Source of the DNA: DATARH01 sp963778385
GTDB lineage: Bacteria > Pseudomonadota > Alphaproteobacteria > ATCC43930 > CGMCC-115725
Length of the DNA: 64,000 bases
Direction of reading: 5' to 3'
Assembly: GCA_963778385.1 (NCBI GenBank)
Contig: CAVZUA010000002.1
Location: 310,001-374,000 of the forward strand
In this document: positions 53,672-61,517 of the stretch, in pieces
How positions within the stretch are numbered: the first letter of the stretch is position 1
Layout: each line of letters opens with the position of its first letter
Notes under the pieces: generated by a model
What the model saw: the letters and a program-made list of their open reading frames with translations, nothing else
Told to the model about the DNA's origin: nothing
Database searches by the model: none
Position numbers and translations under genes: made by a program

Positions 53672-53713
53672 GCCCGTTGGCGTTGGAACGGAGCCAGCAA
53701 CCTGTGAAGCTTG

Positions 53714-54169
53714 TTAGTTTTGCTGTTGAGGTTGGACTCTTTCAGCATCGCGTCGTTGTTGATCTAGTTTGGCAGCTTCGGCTGCTCGTTGGGCAGCGGC
53801 CCTTTCGTCTGCCGCTCTTTGTTGTTCCGCCTTCTGTTCTTCTGCGCGTTTCGCGGCCTGTCGTTGACGTTCGGCTTCTTCTTGAGCCGCTCTCTGTGCA
53901 GATGCTTTCTGGTCCGCTTCTCGTTGAATACAAGCTGTCCGGCGACTTTCCCACTGCTGCCGGGCTTCGACCTGACGGCGGCGGTTCATCTCCTGATCGT
54001 TTCTCAAGCAGTCAGCATCGGGAGGCCCAACGGTACGATAACAGGGAACGGGGTGTACTTCAGGGGGAGGGCTCCAAGGTTAATCGCACGCAGCATAAAG
54101 ATTGGTCGGCGACGATAACCAACCTACCAGGGCCAATAATGGTGCGGCGATACGAAGATGAACTCTCAC
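53714..54169 (-). pseudogene. Secreted charged coiled-coil protein with in-frame TAA
   Basis: From GTG 54167-54169 the frame reads a signal peptide, RVHLRIAAPLLALVGWLSSP, TNLYAACD, then TAA at 54080-54082, and in the same frame continues PWSPPPEVHPVPCYRTVGPP, DADCLRNDQEMNRRRQVEAR and a long Ala/Glu/Gln/Arg coiled coil to the stop at 53714. The nonsense codon where a Tyr or Cys codon is expected (TAT/TAC) makes it a pseudogene, or a base error. It lies 42 bp from the membrane coiled-coil gene, in the same direction. Confidence 0.6.
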
Positions 54170-54274
54170 CGAATACGCCCCCCGCTCCCGATTTTTCAGG
54201 GAAAAAAGCGGTCAACCCCTGCGAGAGTCAAGGCCAAAGAAAAGAGGCCAGAAGTTTCCCCCCGGCCTCTCTCG

Positions 54275-54523
54275 CTACTCAGCAGCGTCCTGCTGTTCGC
54301 CCTCGTGGTTTGAGGGGTCTGGCAGTCGCTTGGCACTCTGTTCGCGGCGCTTCCGGTCCCATTCGAGCACTGCGGCTTTGTCGAAGCGACACGGACCACG
54401 GGGCTGCCCACTGTTATGAACCGCCTCCGGAAAATCCAAGTCGCACCTCCACCGCCGAAGCGTTTCCCTCGAAATCCGAAAATACGCCAGCACCTCCTTG
54501 GTCAGCCAATACGGGCTTTCCAT
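54275..54523 (-). CDS. AlpA/MerR-like helix-turn-helix protein
   Basis: An 82-residue DNA-binding protein: YWLTKEVLAYFRISRETLRRWRCDLDFPEAVHNSGQPRGPCRFDKAAVLEWDRKR, an excisionase-type winged HTH like AlpA, which acts as an excision director or activator of phage-like integrases. ATG 54521-54523 with AAGAGGAG. Downstream of the integrase fragment on the same strand, it is the likely recombination directionality factor of the island. Confidence 0.75.
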   Translation of the reverse strand: MESPYWLTKEVLAYFRISRETLRRWRCDLDFPEAVHNSGQPRGPCRFDKAAVLEWDRKRREQSAKRLPDPSNHEGEQQDAAE

Positions 54524-54653
54524 GACACCGAACTCCTCTTTCGAGGGACGGCGCCGCCCTCTGGTTGATAAGACCCTAGAGCGCCAAAAGATTACGCGCG
54601 GTGCCGCGTCGTTGGCAATTCGCTCTTTGTGGCGCGCGGTCGCGCGCGGTGCA

Positions 54654-55055
54654 CTATGCGGCGATATATTTCTTTTCGTCATTCCGCGCGATCTGATTGC
54701 CCTTTGAGAGAGCGGTCAGGGCGTTCGAGACGGACATCTCGCCGGACTTGTCGCCTTTCAGCCCCATTTTTTCGAGAAGTTCGCCGCGTGTAAGCCCGGC
54801 AGGGTTCGCTTTGATGACTTCCATGATGCCGTCGCGCTTGCTGCCCTTGCGGGACGATGCGGCGCGAGTGCCCGTCGTCTTCCGAGCTGGTGCCTTACCG
54901 GTCTTCGCCGCTTCGTACGCTTCAATGGCGGCGAACTCGCGATTGATCTCCGCGAGTTTCCCTTCTAGCTCCTGCTGCTGCGAGAAGATGGTTTCGCGTT
55001 CTTTGTTCAGCCGCTCGCGGTCTTTCGCTATCACGTCCTGTAAGGTCTGGGCCAT
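54654..55055 (-). CDS. Coiled-coil and winged-helix-like protein
   Basis: A 133-residue protein: coiled coil QDVIAKDRERLNKERETIFSQQQELEGKLAEINREFAAIEAYEAAK, a basic linker GKAPARKTTGTRAASSRKGSKR, and a small C-terminal domain, MEVIKANPAGLTRGELLEKMGLKGDKSGEMSVSNALTALSKGNQIARND, with the pattern of a winged helix. It overlaps the integrase C-terminal end by 134 nt in another frame. Possibly a nucleoid-type or regulatory protein; unknown. Confidence 0.6.
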   Translation of the reverse strand: MAQTLQDVIAKDRERLNKERETIFSQQQELEGKLAEINREFAAIEAYEAAKTGKAPARKTTGTRAASSRKGSKRDGIMEVIKANPAGLTRGELLEKMGLKGDKSGEMSVSNALTALSKGNQIARNDEKKYIAA

Positions 55056-55619
55056 TCGGGGACTCCTGATTTGATACAAGAGTATGTATATGCTCCTGCC
55101 AGCGCTGCAAAGCTTCGCGCAATTCTGGAAGATACGAAGCACGATTATAACGAGCCGCTACTCCAGGCATCGCATGGGCTAGTAATCGTTCTATGACGTG
55201 CGGAGCCACACCCATTTCCGCCATTCTCGTAGCGGTAGTTCTTCGCAGGTCGTGGAGCGTCCAGCCGGTAGTTTGCGAGGACTTTAGCAACGCCCGCTTG
55301 CTCCGGCTCTCGCTAAATCCTCGGAACAGTTGATTATCAATCGTATCGGCGATGAGCGGTGTAAGCGGTATCGAGTGAGACCGCTTGCCTTTCATCACGC
55401 TAGCGGGAAAAACAATGGTTTCCCCTTCGATGAACTCGGGCTGAAACTGGAGCCATTGCCCCTTCCGCTGTGCGGTGAGAATAAGAACGCGTATGTACGC
55501 TCCGAATATTCCCTCCGATGATGCCTGCCAAACACGAACAAGCTCCGAATCGGAGAGCACGCGTTCGCGCGTCTGAGAGGATGCGGGTGCCTTTAGGCGC
55601 GAAAGGGGATTTTGGTCTA

Positions 55620-56855
55620 GTCGCTTCCGTCATTGATTTTGTGAGGGTTCTCTGAATCGATGTCCGCGTCACCAGCGACGGAGCGGAGACGTGGGCAGCA
55701 AAGAGAGCGCAGTAAAGAAATACATTGTGACACTCAGCGATACGGAGCGGGAGAAGCTCAACGCCCTTATCCATAGCGGGAAACATCCGGCACAAAAGCT
55801 GCTGAAGGCCCGCATTCTGTTGAAAGCCGATACCTCGGACGGTGGTGAAGGCTGGAGCGACAGCGAGATTGCAGCGGCGCTCGAGACCAGTGTCGCCACG
55901 GTTGCCAGGACGCGCCAGCGGCTGGTCGAAGAGGGGTTGGAGGCGGCCCTGATTCGCAAGCATTCGGCGAATTCGGCGAGGCGGCGGATCTTCGATGGGG
56001 CGGCCGAGGCCAGGTTAATCGCGTTGGCCTGTTCCAAACCGCCGGCCGGCCGCGCACGCTGGACATTGCAACTGTTGGAAGAGGCGGTCGTCGAACTGAA
56101 GATCGTCGAACGGGCCAGCGACAACACGATCGGGCGGACGCTGAAAAAAACACTCTCAAGCCGCATCTGAAGCAGCAATGGGTCATCCCGCCGGACGCCA
56201 ACGCCGCCTTTGTTGCCGCCATGGAAGACGTCTTGGAGGTTTATCAACGGCCCTATGATCGGCAACGTCCCCTGGTCTGCCTCGACGAGACCTCAAAGCA
56301 ACTCATTGCCGAAACGCGCGTGCCGATCGCGGCGAAACCCGGACGGCCCGGCCGGCACGATTACGAATACCGACGCAATGGGACGGCCAATCTGTTCATG
56401 ATGTTCGCGCCACTGGAAGGCTGGCGGCACGTCAAGGTCACCGACCGTCACACGGCGATGGATTATGCCCAGGTGCTCAAGGAATTATCCGACACGCACT
56501 TCCCCGGTTCAGCAAAAATCGTGCTCGTCCAGGACAACCTGAACACGCACAAGCCAGCTTCGCTGTACGAAGCCTTTCCCCCCGCCGAAGCCCGCCGGCT
56601 CGTCGAACGGTTCGAGTGGCACTACACACCAAAACACGGGAGTTGGCTCGACATGGCGGAATCTGAACTCAGCGTTCTCTCCTCCCAATGCCTCGACCGC
56701 CGCATCCCCGATCAGCGGGTGTTGAAGGACGAAGTCGAGGCATGGGAAGCTGACCGCAACAGGAAGCACGCCAAGGCGAATTGGCAGTTCACCACCGCCG
56801 ACGCGCGGGTCAAACTGAGCAGGTTGTACCCCGCACTATGAACGACTCGGCCGAC
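55620..56855 (+). mobile_element. IS630-family element copy B, complete
   Basis: 1236 bp, inserted at TA (55618-55619 and 56856-56857 are the two TA copies). Ends GTCGCTTCCGTCATTG and, reverse-complemented, GTCGGCCGAGTCGTTC are imperfect inverted repeats. It splits the integrase. Confidence 0.9.
55691..56841 (+). CDS. IS630-family transposase, programmed -1 frameshift
   Basis: OrfA is 55691-56170, MGSKESAVKKYIVTLSDTER with helix-turn-helix DSEIAAALETSVATVARTRQ. OrfB (DDE residues in VCLDETSKQL, VLVQDNLNTHK and WLDMAESELSVL) is read in the -1 frame after the seven-A run at 56144-56150 (CTG AAA AAA A), to the stop at 56841. Joined: about 383 residues. AGACGTGGGCAG is upstream of the ATG. Confidence 0.88.
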
Positions 56856-57532
56856 TAGGTACTCGCGGCGGTAGCACCAATTGAAAAAGAGTTGGAGCCA
56901 GATATATCCGTTCGATTTTTCTGAAGGGGAGTTGATGGCGTCAAAAGCTTCGGCCAGGTCCGTGGTCTTGATGTCGGTGAGCTTCCGCTTCCTAAGAGCT
57001 GTAAACCGGGTCGTGAGAATTCGGATGCAGTGGTGCTGAGAGCCCGGCCGCATGGTCGGAACGTGGAGCGCTTTGAACTGCTGGAAAGCGCTCTCGTAGG
57101 TCAGAGAGCGCGGTTGCTCCTTTTTTACGCGGGCCTCAGCGAGACGATCGCGGGCCTTTTCCCGCGCCTGCGAAAGCGTGAGGTCGGGATACTGGCCGAG
57201 CTTGAGACGAGTGCGGGACGTTCCCGAGCGGATAAGAAGCATGAAGGTCTTGCTGCGCTTGCCAACGCGGACTGATAATCCGCTCACAGCGTCGTCTGCA
57301 TAGTCGCGCTGCCCGTCCTCGAACGGCAACGCTCGCAGTTTGAGGTCGGTGAGGTGCATAGGCTGCTCCGGATTAGGTGCGAATTAGGTGCGTGGATGAG
57401 GTGAGATTGGATAAGTCGCGGTGGGTCTCTTCGAGGAATGTATCACGCGGCGTAAGCATAAATCGACATTCAATCAAATAGTTAGAGTGGTACGATACGC
57501 CACGCTGAGGCACGGTCGGGAGGGATACTTAT

Positions 57533-57548
57533 CATGCTGTTCAAATGC
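57533..57548 (+). repeat. Right 16-bp direct repeat (candidate attR)
   Basis: CATGCTGTTCAAATGC, the second copy of 41508-41523. It contains the ATG of the amidohydrolase gene and its first four codons after the start. Upstream TCGGGAGGGATACTTAT offers a ribosome site. Confidence 0.65.
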
Positions 57549-58622
57549 CGGCCGGAAGGCTTGCCGATCCCGGGGCGGTTTCCGGGGCCGGCGCATGCGC
57601 GCGGCAAATGGTTCACGATCGATATCCACTGCCATCTGCTGACCCCGAAGGCGGAGGAGATGGTCGCGGGCGCCGGGCTCAGCATGGACTGGCAGCCGCG
57701 CCATCAATTCGCCAACGAGCTGACGCGCGAGACCAACCACGAGCAGTCGCGCCGCACGCGGGTGCAGTTCACATCGATCGAGAAGCGCCTCGAAGACATG
57801 GATTTGATGGGGATCGACATCCAGGCGATCACCCCGTCGCCGGCGCAGACCTTCTACAGCGTGCCGGCCGAGCTCGGCATCGAGACCGCGCGCGTCATCA
57901 ACGACAACATCGCCGATATCTGCGGCAAGCATCCCGACCGGTTTGTCGGCCTCGGCACGGTGCCGTTCCAGGCGCCGGAACTGGCGGTCGCCGAGCTCGA
58001 CCGGCTGCACAAATCGCTAGGCCTGCGCGGCATCGAAATCGCCACCAACGTCGCCGGCGCCGATCTCTCCGAGCCGCGTTTCCGGCCGATCTTTCAGCGC
58101 GCCGAGGAGCTGGGGCTGGTGCTGTTCATGCACCCGACCGGCTTCCCCGAGGCGAGCCGCTTCCGCGACCATTACTTCACCAACATCATCGGCAACCCGC
58201 TCGACACCACGGTCGCGGTGCATCACCTGATCTTCGGCGGCGTGCTGCAGGATTGCCCGAATTTGAAGCTGGTTCTGTCGCATGGCGGTGGCTTTCTACC
58301 GGCCTATTCGGGGCGCATCGACCATGCCGCCTCGGCGCGGCCGGACACCTGCACCTGCCTGCGCCACATGCCGACGACCTATCTCAAGCGGCTCTATTTC
58401 GACACGATCGTCTACACCCACCACCAGCTGCACTATCTGGTCGAGCAATACGGCGCCGACCATGTGCTGATGGGCACCGACTACCCGGCCGATATGGGCG
58501 AGGTCGATCCGATCGGCTTTATCGAAAGCGCCAACCAGCTCGACGACATCGAGCGGCGCGCGATCCTCGGCCGCAACGCGGCGCGGCTGCTCAATATCGT
58601 CGTGCCGGAGGACCGCCGGTGA
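57534..58622 (+). CDS. Amidohydrolase-2 family (ACMSD-like) protein
   Basis: A 362-residue metal-dependent hydrolase/decarboxylase related to aminocarboxymuconate-semialdehyde decarboxylase. FTIDIHCHLLTPKAEEMVAG (HxH metal pair) opens the barrel; MDLMGIDIQAITPSPAQTFYSVPAELG, PDRFVGLGTVPFQAPELAVAE, LHKSLGLRGIEIATNV, and MGTDYPADMGEVDPIGFI at the C-terminus are typical. The first five codons lie inside the island's direct repeat, so the 5' end is a reconstituted junction. The stop overlaps the following cytochrome gene by 4 nt (GTGA). Confidence 0.87.
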   Translation: MLFKCRPEGLPIPGRFPGPAHARGKWFTIDIHCHLLTPKAEEMVAGAGLSMDWQPRHQFANELTRETNHEQSRRTRVQFTSIEKRLEDMDLMGIDIQAITPSPAQTFYSVPAELGIETARVINDNIADICGKHPDRFVGLGTVPFQAPELAVAELDRLHKSLGLRGIEIATNVAGADLSEPRFRPIFQRAEELGLVLFMHPTGFPEASRFRDHYFTNIIGNPLDTTVAVHHLIFGGVLQDCPNLKLVLSHGGGFLPAYSGRIDHAASARPDTCTCLRHMPTTYLKRLYFDTIVYTHHQLHYLVEQYGADHVLMGTDYPADMGEVDPIGFIESANQLDDIERRAILGRNAARLLNIVVPEDRR

Positions 58623-59122
58623 GAGTTTGGTTTGTCGTCGCCTTGCTTCTGTCGCTGCTGCATCCCGCCTGGGCGGAAACGCCGGCCGAGCGCGGCAAGT
58701 ATCTCGCCAGCTTCTCCGGCTGCGACCATTGCCATACGCCCGGCTACTTTCTCGGCAAGCCGGATATGAGCCGCAACCTCGCCGGCTCGGATGTCGGGTT
58801 CAAGGTCGGCGATCTCGGCATCTTTGTCGGGCCGAACCTGACCTCGGACAAGGAGACCGGGCTCGGCGGCTGGACCGACGAGCAGATCGCCACCGCGCTG
58901 ACCACCGGCGTGCGGCCCGACGGGCGCATCCTCGCGCCGACCATGCCGTGGCGCTCCTTCGCCAAAATGACCAAGCCCGATGTGGCGGCGCTGGTCGCGT
59001 ATTTGCGGACCTTGCCGCCGATCAGCAACAAGGTGCCCGGACCGTTCGGGCCGGACGAAAAACCGCCGATCTTTGTGATGCGCCTGACGCCGCCGCCGGC
59101 GGACGTGGCGGCAAAGCAGTGA
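58619..59122 (+). CDS. c-type cytochrome, secreted
   Basis: A 167-residue protein from GTG 58619 (overlapping the amidohydrolase stop): signal peptide VRVWFVVALLLSLLHPAWAETP, then a mono-haem site CDHCHTPG preceded by YLASFSG. The Met ligand is probably in GRILAPTMPWRSF. The length and spacing (haem motif about residue 35-40, axial Met about 105) suit small class I periplasmic cytochromes that serve dehydrogenases. Electrons from the aromatic degradation may be delivered here. Neighbours are clearly catabolic. Confidence 0.85.
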   Translation: MRVWFVVALLLSLLHPAWAETPAERGKYLASFSGCDHCHTPGYFLGKPDMSRNLAGSDVGFKVGDLGIFVGPNLTSDKETGLGGWTDEQIATALTTGVRPDGRILAPTMPWRSFAKMTKPDVAALVAYLRTLPPISNKVPGPFGPDEKPPIFVMRLTPPPADVAAKQ

Positions 59123-59145
59123 CCCGTTTCCAGATGAGGTGACCC

Positions 59146-60195
59146 ATGGCTGAAATCCTCGGGATCGGTTGCACCCACCGGCCGGTCATGCTGCGGCCCA
59201 ACGACGCCTGGACCTTTATGATGAAGGCCTCGCTCGACGACCCCGACATGCCGGAGGAGATGAAGAACCCGGCTTCGTGGCCGGAACAGCTGCGGGCCGA
59301 ACTTGGCAACGATTGGGGCGCCTCGACCGCGGCGCGCTACCGCGAAATCTATCACCAGCATTTTGCCGAGGCGCGGCGGGCGCTCGACGCGTTCAACCCC
59401 GATGTCGTCATCATGTGGGGCGACGACCAGTATGAGAACTTCAAGGAAGACATCGTCCCACCCTTCGCCGTGCTGGCCTATGACGACCAGGACATCCAGC
59501 CCTGGGCGCATCGCCGATCCCCCGACAATCCATGGAACGAGCCCAAGGACAAGACCTTCCGCGTGCGCGGCCATCGCCAAGCGGGCCAGCATCTGGCGAG
59601 CAAGCTGATCGCCGCCGGGATCGATGTCGGCTACGCCTACAAGCCGCTGCATCACAAGATGGGGCACGCGTTCGAGAACACCGTGCTGCTGCTCGACGAC
59701 GAGCGGCGCGGGTTCGACTATCCGGTCGTGCAGTTCTCGGTGAATTGCTACGGTCGTCGCGTCAACGCGGCACGCGGGCTGCGCCTGCCGTTGGCGATGA
59801 AGGATCGCATCCGCGAGCTCGACCCGCCCTCACCGAACCCGCATCGTTGCATGCAGGTCGGCGCCGCCGCAGCCAGGGTCATGGCCGACAGCCCGTGGCG
59901 CGTGGCATTCATGGCATCGTCGTCATGGTCGCACTCGTTCCTCACCGAAAAGAACTGGCAGCTCTGGCCCGACGTACCGGCCGACCGCGCGCTGTTCGAT
60001 GCGCTGGAAAGCGGCGACTACGCCCGATGGCACGGCTACACGACCGACCAGATCGAGGAGAGCGGCCAGCACGAGGTGCTGAACTGGTTCTGCCTGCTGG
60101 GCGCGATGGAGGCGCTCGGCCGCAAACCCGACAAGGCGGTGTTCCTCGAAAACTGGGCCTTCGTGTCACCGGTCGTCTTCGCGCATTACCATTAA
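59146..60195 (+). CDS. Class III (LigB-type) extradiol ring-cleavage dioxygenase
   Basis: A 349-residue Fe(II)-type extradiol dioxygenase subunit. The N-terminal GIGCTHRPVM (H11), DVVIMWGDDQYENFKED, KPLHHKMGHAFENTVLLL, and SSSWSHSFLTEKNW are the LigB fold pattern. Members cleave catechol-like rings next to the hydroxyls. GAGGTGACCC precedes the ATG. It comes 24 bp after the cytochrome stop. A small LigA-type subunit is not seen here; many single-chain relatives need none. Confidence 0.83.
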   Translation: MAEILGIGCTHRPVMLRPNDAWTFMMKASLDDPDMPEEMKNPASWPEQLRAELGNDWGASTAARYREIYHQHFAEARRALDAFNPDVVIMWGDDQYENFKEDIVPPFAVLAYDDQDIQPWAHRRSPDNPWNEPKDKTFRVRGHRQAGQHLASKLIAAGIDVGYAYKPLHHKMGHAFENTVLLLDDERRGFDYPVVQFSVNCYGRRVNAARGLRLPLAMKDRIRELDPPSPNPHRCMQVGAAAARVMADSPWRVAFMASSSWSHSFLTEKNWQLWPDVPADRALFDALESGDYARWHGYTTDQIEESGQHEVLNWFCLLGAMEALGRKPDKAVFLENWAFVSPVVFAHYH

Positions 60196-60201
60196 CCGGT
60201 T

Positions 60202-60340
60202 GTCATTCCGGGGCACCGCAAAGCGGTGAACCCGGAACCCATGAACACGGACCTAGCCAAGTGGGTAAGCAGACTGCCTAAATTGTCGTTCGCCCGTGTT
60301 CATGGGTTCCGGATCGCCCCTTCGGGTCGTCCGGAATGAC
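60202..60340. repeat. CGTCATTCCGGGGC dispersed palindrome, copy B
   Basis: GTCATTCCGGGGC...CCGGAATGAC with the internal GAACCCGGAACCCATGAACACGGACCT shared with 31389-31533. Sits between the dioxygenase and SMP-30 genes. Confidence 0.85.
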
Positions 60341-60361
60341 AAAGCAAAATGGGAGGAAATC

Positions 60362-61231
60362 ATGCCGGGTCTCGACGACATTCTCGAAAGCGGTGAAGCA
60401 CAGCGCCTCGCCACCGGCTTTACCTTCACCGAAGGGCCGGTCTATCACCCGGACGGGTTCTGGTACTTTGTCGATGTGCGCGAGTCGAAATTCTACCGCA
60501 TCAAGCCGGGCGCGCCGGCCGAGCTGCTGCGGGAGAACACCGGCGAGGGCAACGGCACGACCTTCGACCCGCAAGGTCGGCTGATCCAATGCGAGGGCGG
60601 TAATGCGCGTGTCACGCGTTGGCCGGCCGACGGCAAATTCGGCTCGCACGACGTGTTGATGGACAAATTCGAGGGCAAACGGCTGTCGCGTCCCAACGAC
60701 GTGGTCTGCAAGTCGGATGGCAGCCTCTACTTCACCAATCCGGGAATGCGCGTGCCGCTCGGTCAGCGCGAGCTCGACCCGGCGGCGATCTACCGGATCA
60801 TGCCGGACGGCTCGAACCGGCATGTCGCCGATTTCGAGTACCCGAACGGGCTCACCTTCTCGCCCGACGAGCGCGCGCTCTACGTCGCCAATACACGCCA
60901 TACCGCCTACATCCACCGGCTGGAGATGGACAGCGCCGGCAATATGGTGCGCCGCCGCATCTTTGCTGACATGTCGTCGGACGAGAAGATTGGCGTGCCC
61001 GACGGCATGAAGGTCGATGTCGAGGGCCGCGTCTGGTGCACCGGCCCCGGCGGCACCTGGGTCTACGCCGCGGACGGCACCCATATCGGCACGATCAAGA
61101 CCCCCGAGGTGCCGGCCAACCTGGCCTTCGGCGGGCCGGACATGAAAACGGTGTTCTTCACCGCGCACACCTCGGTCTACACGCTGCGCGCCAAGGCGCC
61201 GGGCCTGGCGGGGCACCCGTTCAAGAGATAA
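60362..61231 (+). CDS. SMP-30/gluconolactonase-like protein
   Basis: A 289-residue six-bladed beta-propeller of the SMP-30/regucalcin/gluconolactonase family: GFTFTEGPVYHPDGFWYFVDV (metal Glu in TEGP), LSRPNDVVCKSDGSLYFTNPG, DFEYPNGLTFSPDERALYVAN and KIGVPDGMKVDVEGRVWCTGPGGTWVY with the metal-binding Asn/Asp. Members hydrolyse lactones. GGGAGGAAATC precedes ATG 60362. In a catabolic operon it may open a ring-cleavage lactone. Confidence 0.87.
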   Translation: MPGLDDILESGEAQRLATGFTFTEGPVYHPDGFWYFVDVRESKFYRIKPGAPAELLRENTGEGNGTTFDPQGRLIQCEGGNARVTRWPADGKFGSHDVLMDKFEGKRLSRPNDVVCKSDGSLYFTNPGMRVPLGQRELDPAAIYRIMPDGSNRHVADFEYPNGLTFSPDERALYVANTRHTAYIHRLEMDSAGNMVRRRIFADMSSDEKIGVPDGMKVDVEGRVWCTGPGGTWVYAADGTHIGTIKTPEVPANLAFGGPDMKTVFFTAHTSVYTLRAKAPGLAGHPFKR

Positions 61232-61237
61232 AGGACG

Positions 61238-61466
61238 AACGCTTTAACGCGGAGGACGCGGAGGGTTCGCAGAGGACGCGATGGCTCCCGGACGGCGCGA
61301 AGCGCCAAAAATTCACCACAGAGACACGGAGATTTTCTGCCGCACGGAATCTTTATGCGCTCCGTGTCTCGGTGGTTGAATCGTAAAGTTCGCTCCGCTC
61401 GCGACGTCGGCCTCGGGTGCCTTCGCGTCCTCTGCGAACCCTCCGCGTCCTTCGCGATAAAGCGTT
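61238..61466. repeat. Nested double inverted repeat
   Basis: Outer arms 61238-61280 and 61424-61466 (43 bp, two mismatches) start AACGCTTTAACGCGGAGGAC. Inner arms 61311-61331 and 61360-61381 (ATTCACCACAGAGACACGGAG) are nested inside. Lies between the SMP-30 and substrate-binding genes. The 'accacagagacacggag' element is common in proteobacterial genomes. Its length suggests a MITE-like or REP-type structure. Confidence 0.88.
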
Positions 61467-61517
61467 CTGCTCCGGCGCCGGTTCCCTTCGCTTCTCGCCA
61501 GCTATAGGTTACGGTCA

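Larger units (their letters stand above)
54922..57359 (-). pseudogene. Tyrosine recombinase (integrase) split by IS630
   Basis: The N-terminal half, 56858-57359, reads MHLTDLKLRALPFEDGQRDY (arm-binding DUF4102 type) to WLQLFFNWCYRREYL. The C-terminal half starts at 55617 with DQNPLSRLKAPASSQTRERV and carries the catalytic residues: Arg in TAQRKGQW, HxxR in LHDLRRTTATRM, His in LAHAMPGVAARYN and Tyr in RYNRASYLPE. Removing the IS and one TA joins ...REY-CTA-GAC-QNPL exactly. About 400 residues. Site-specific insertion into the amidohydrolase gene start was presumably its activity. It is now inactive. Confidence 0.88.
41508..57548. mobile_element. Degenerate integrative genomic island
   Basis: A 16-kb block bounded by the 16-bp direct repeat, with an integrase gene (now split by an IS) 170 bp from the right end and reading inward, AlpA-like excisionase-type gene, TA pair, and lower GC than the flanks. 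Its insertion replaced the native start region of the amidohydrolase gene, but both copies of the repeat keep an ATG with an upstream purine-rich site. Cargo is mostly IS elements plus an ATPase/membrane-protein set. No relaxase or type IV secretion genes are seen; it is probably non-mobile now. See the att finding. Confidence 0.65.

Noticed and set aside
41508..57548. tRNA-based attachment site
   Set aside because: No tRNA-like sequence is found at either end; the repeat lies in the 5' end of an amidohydrolase gene.
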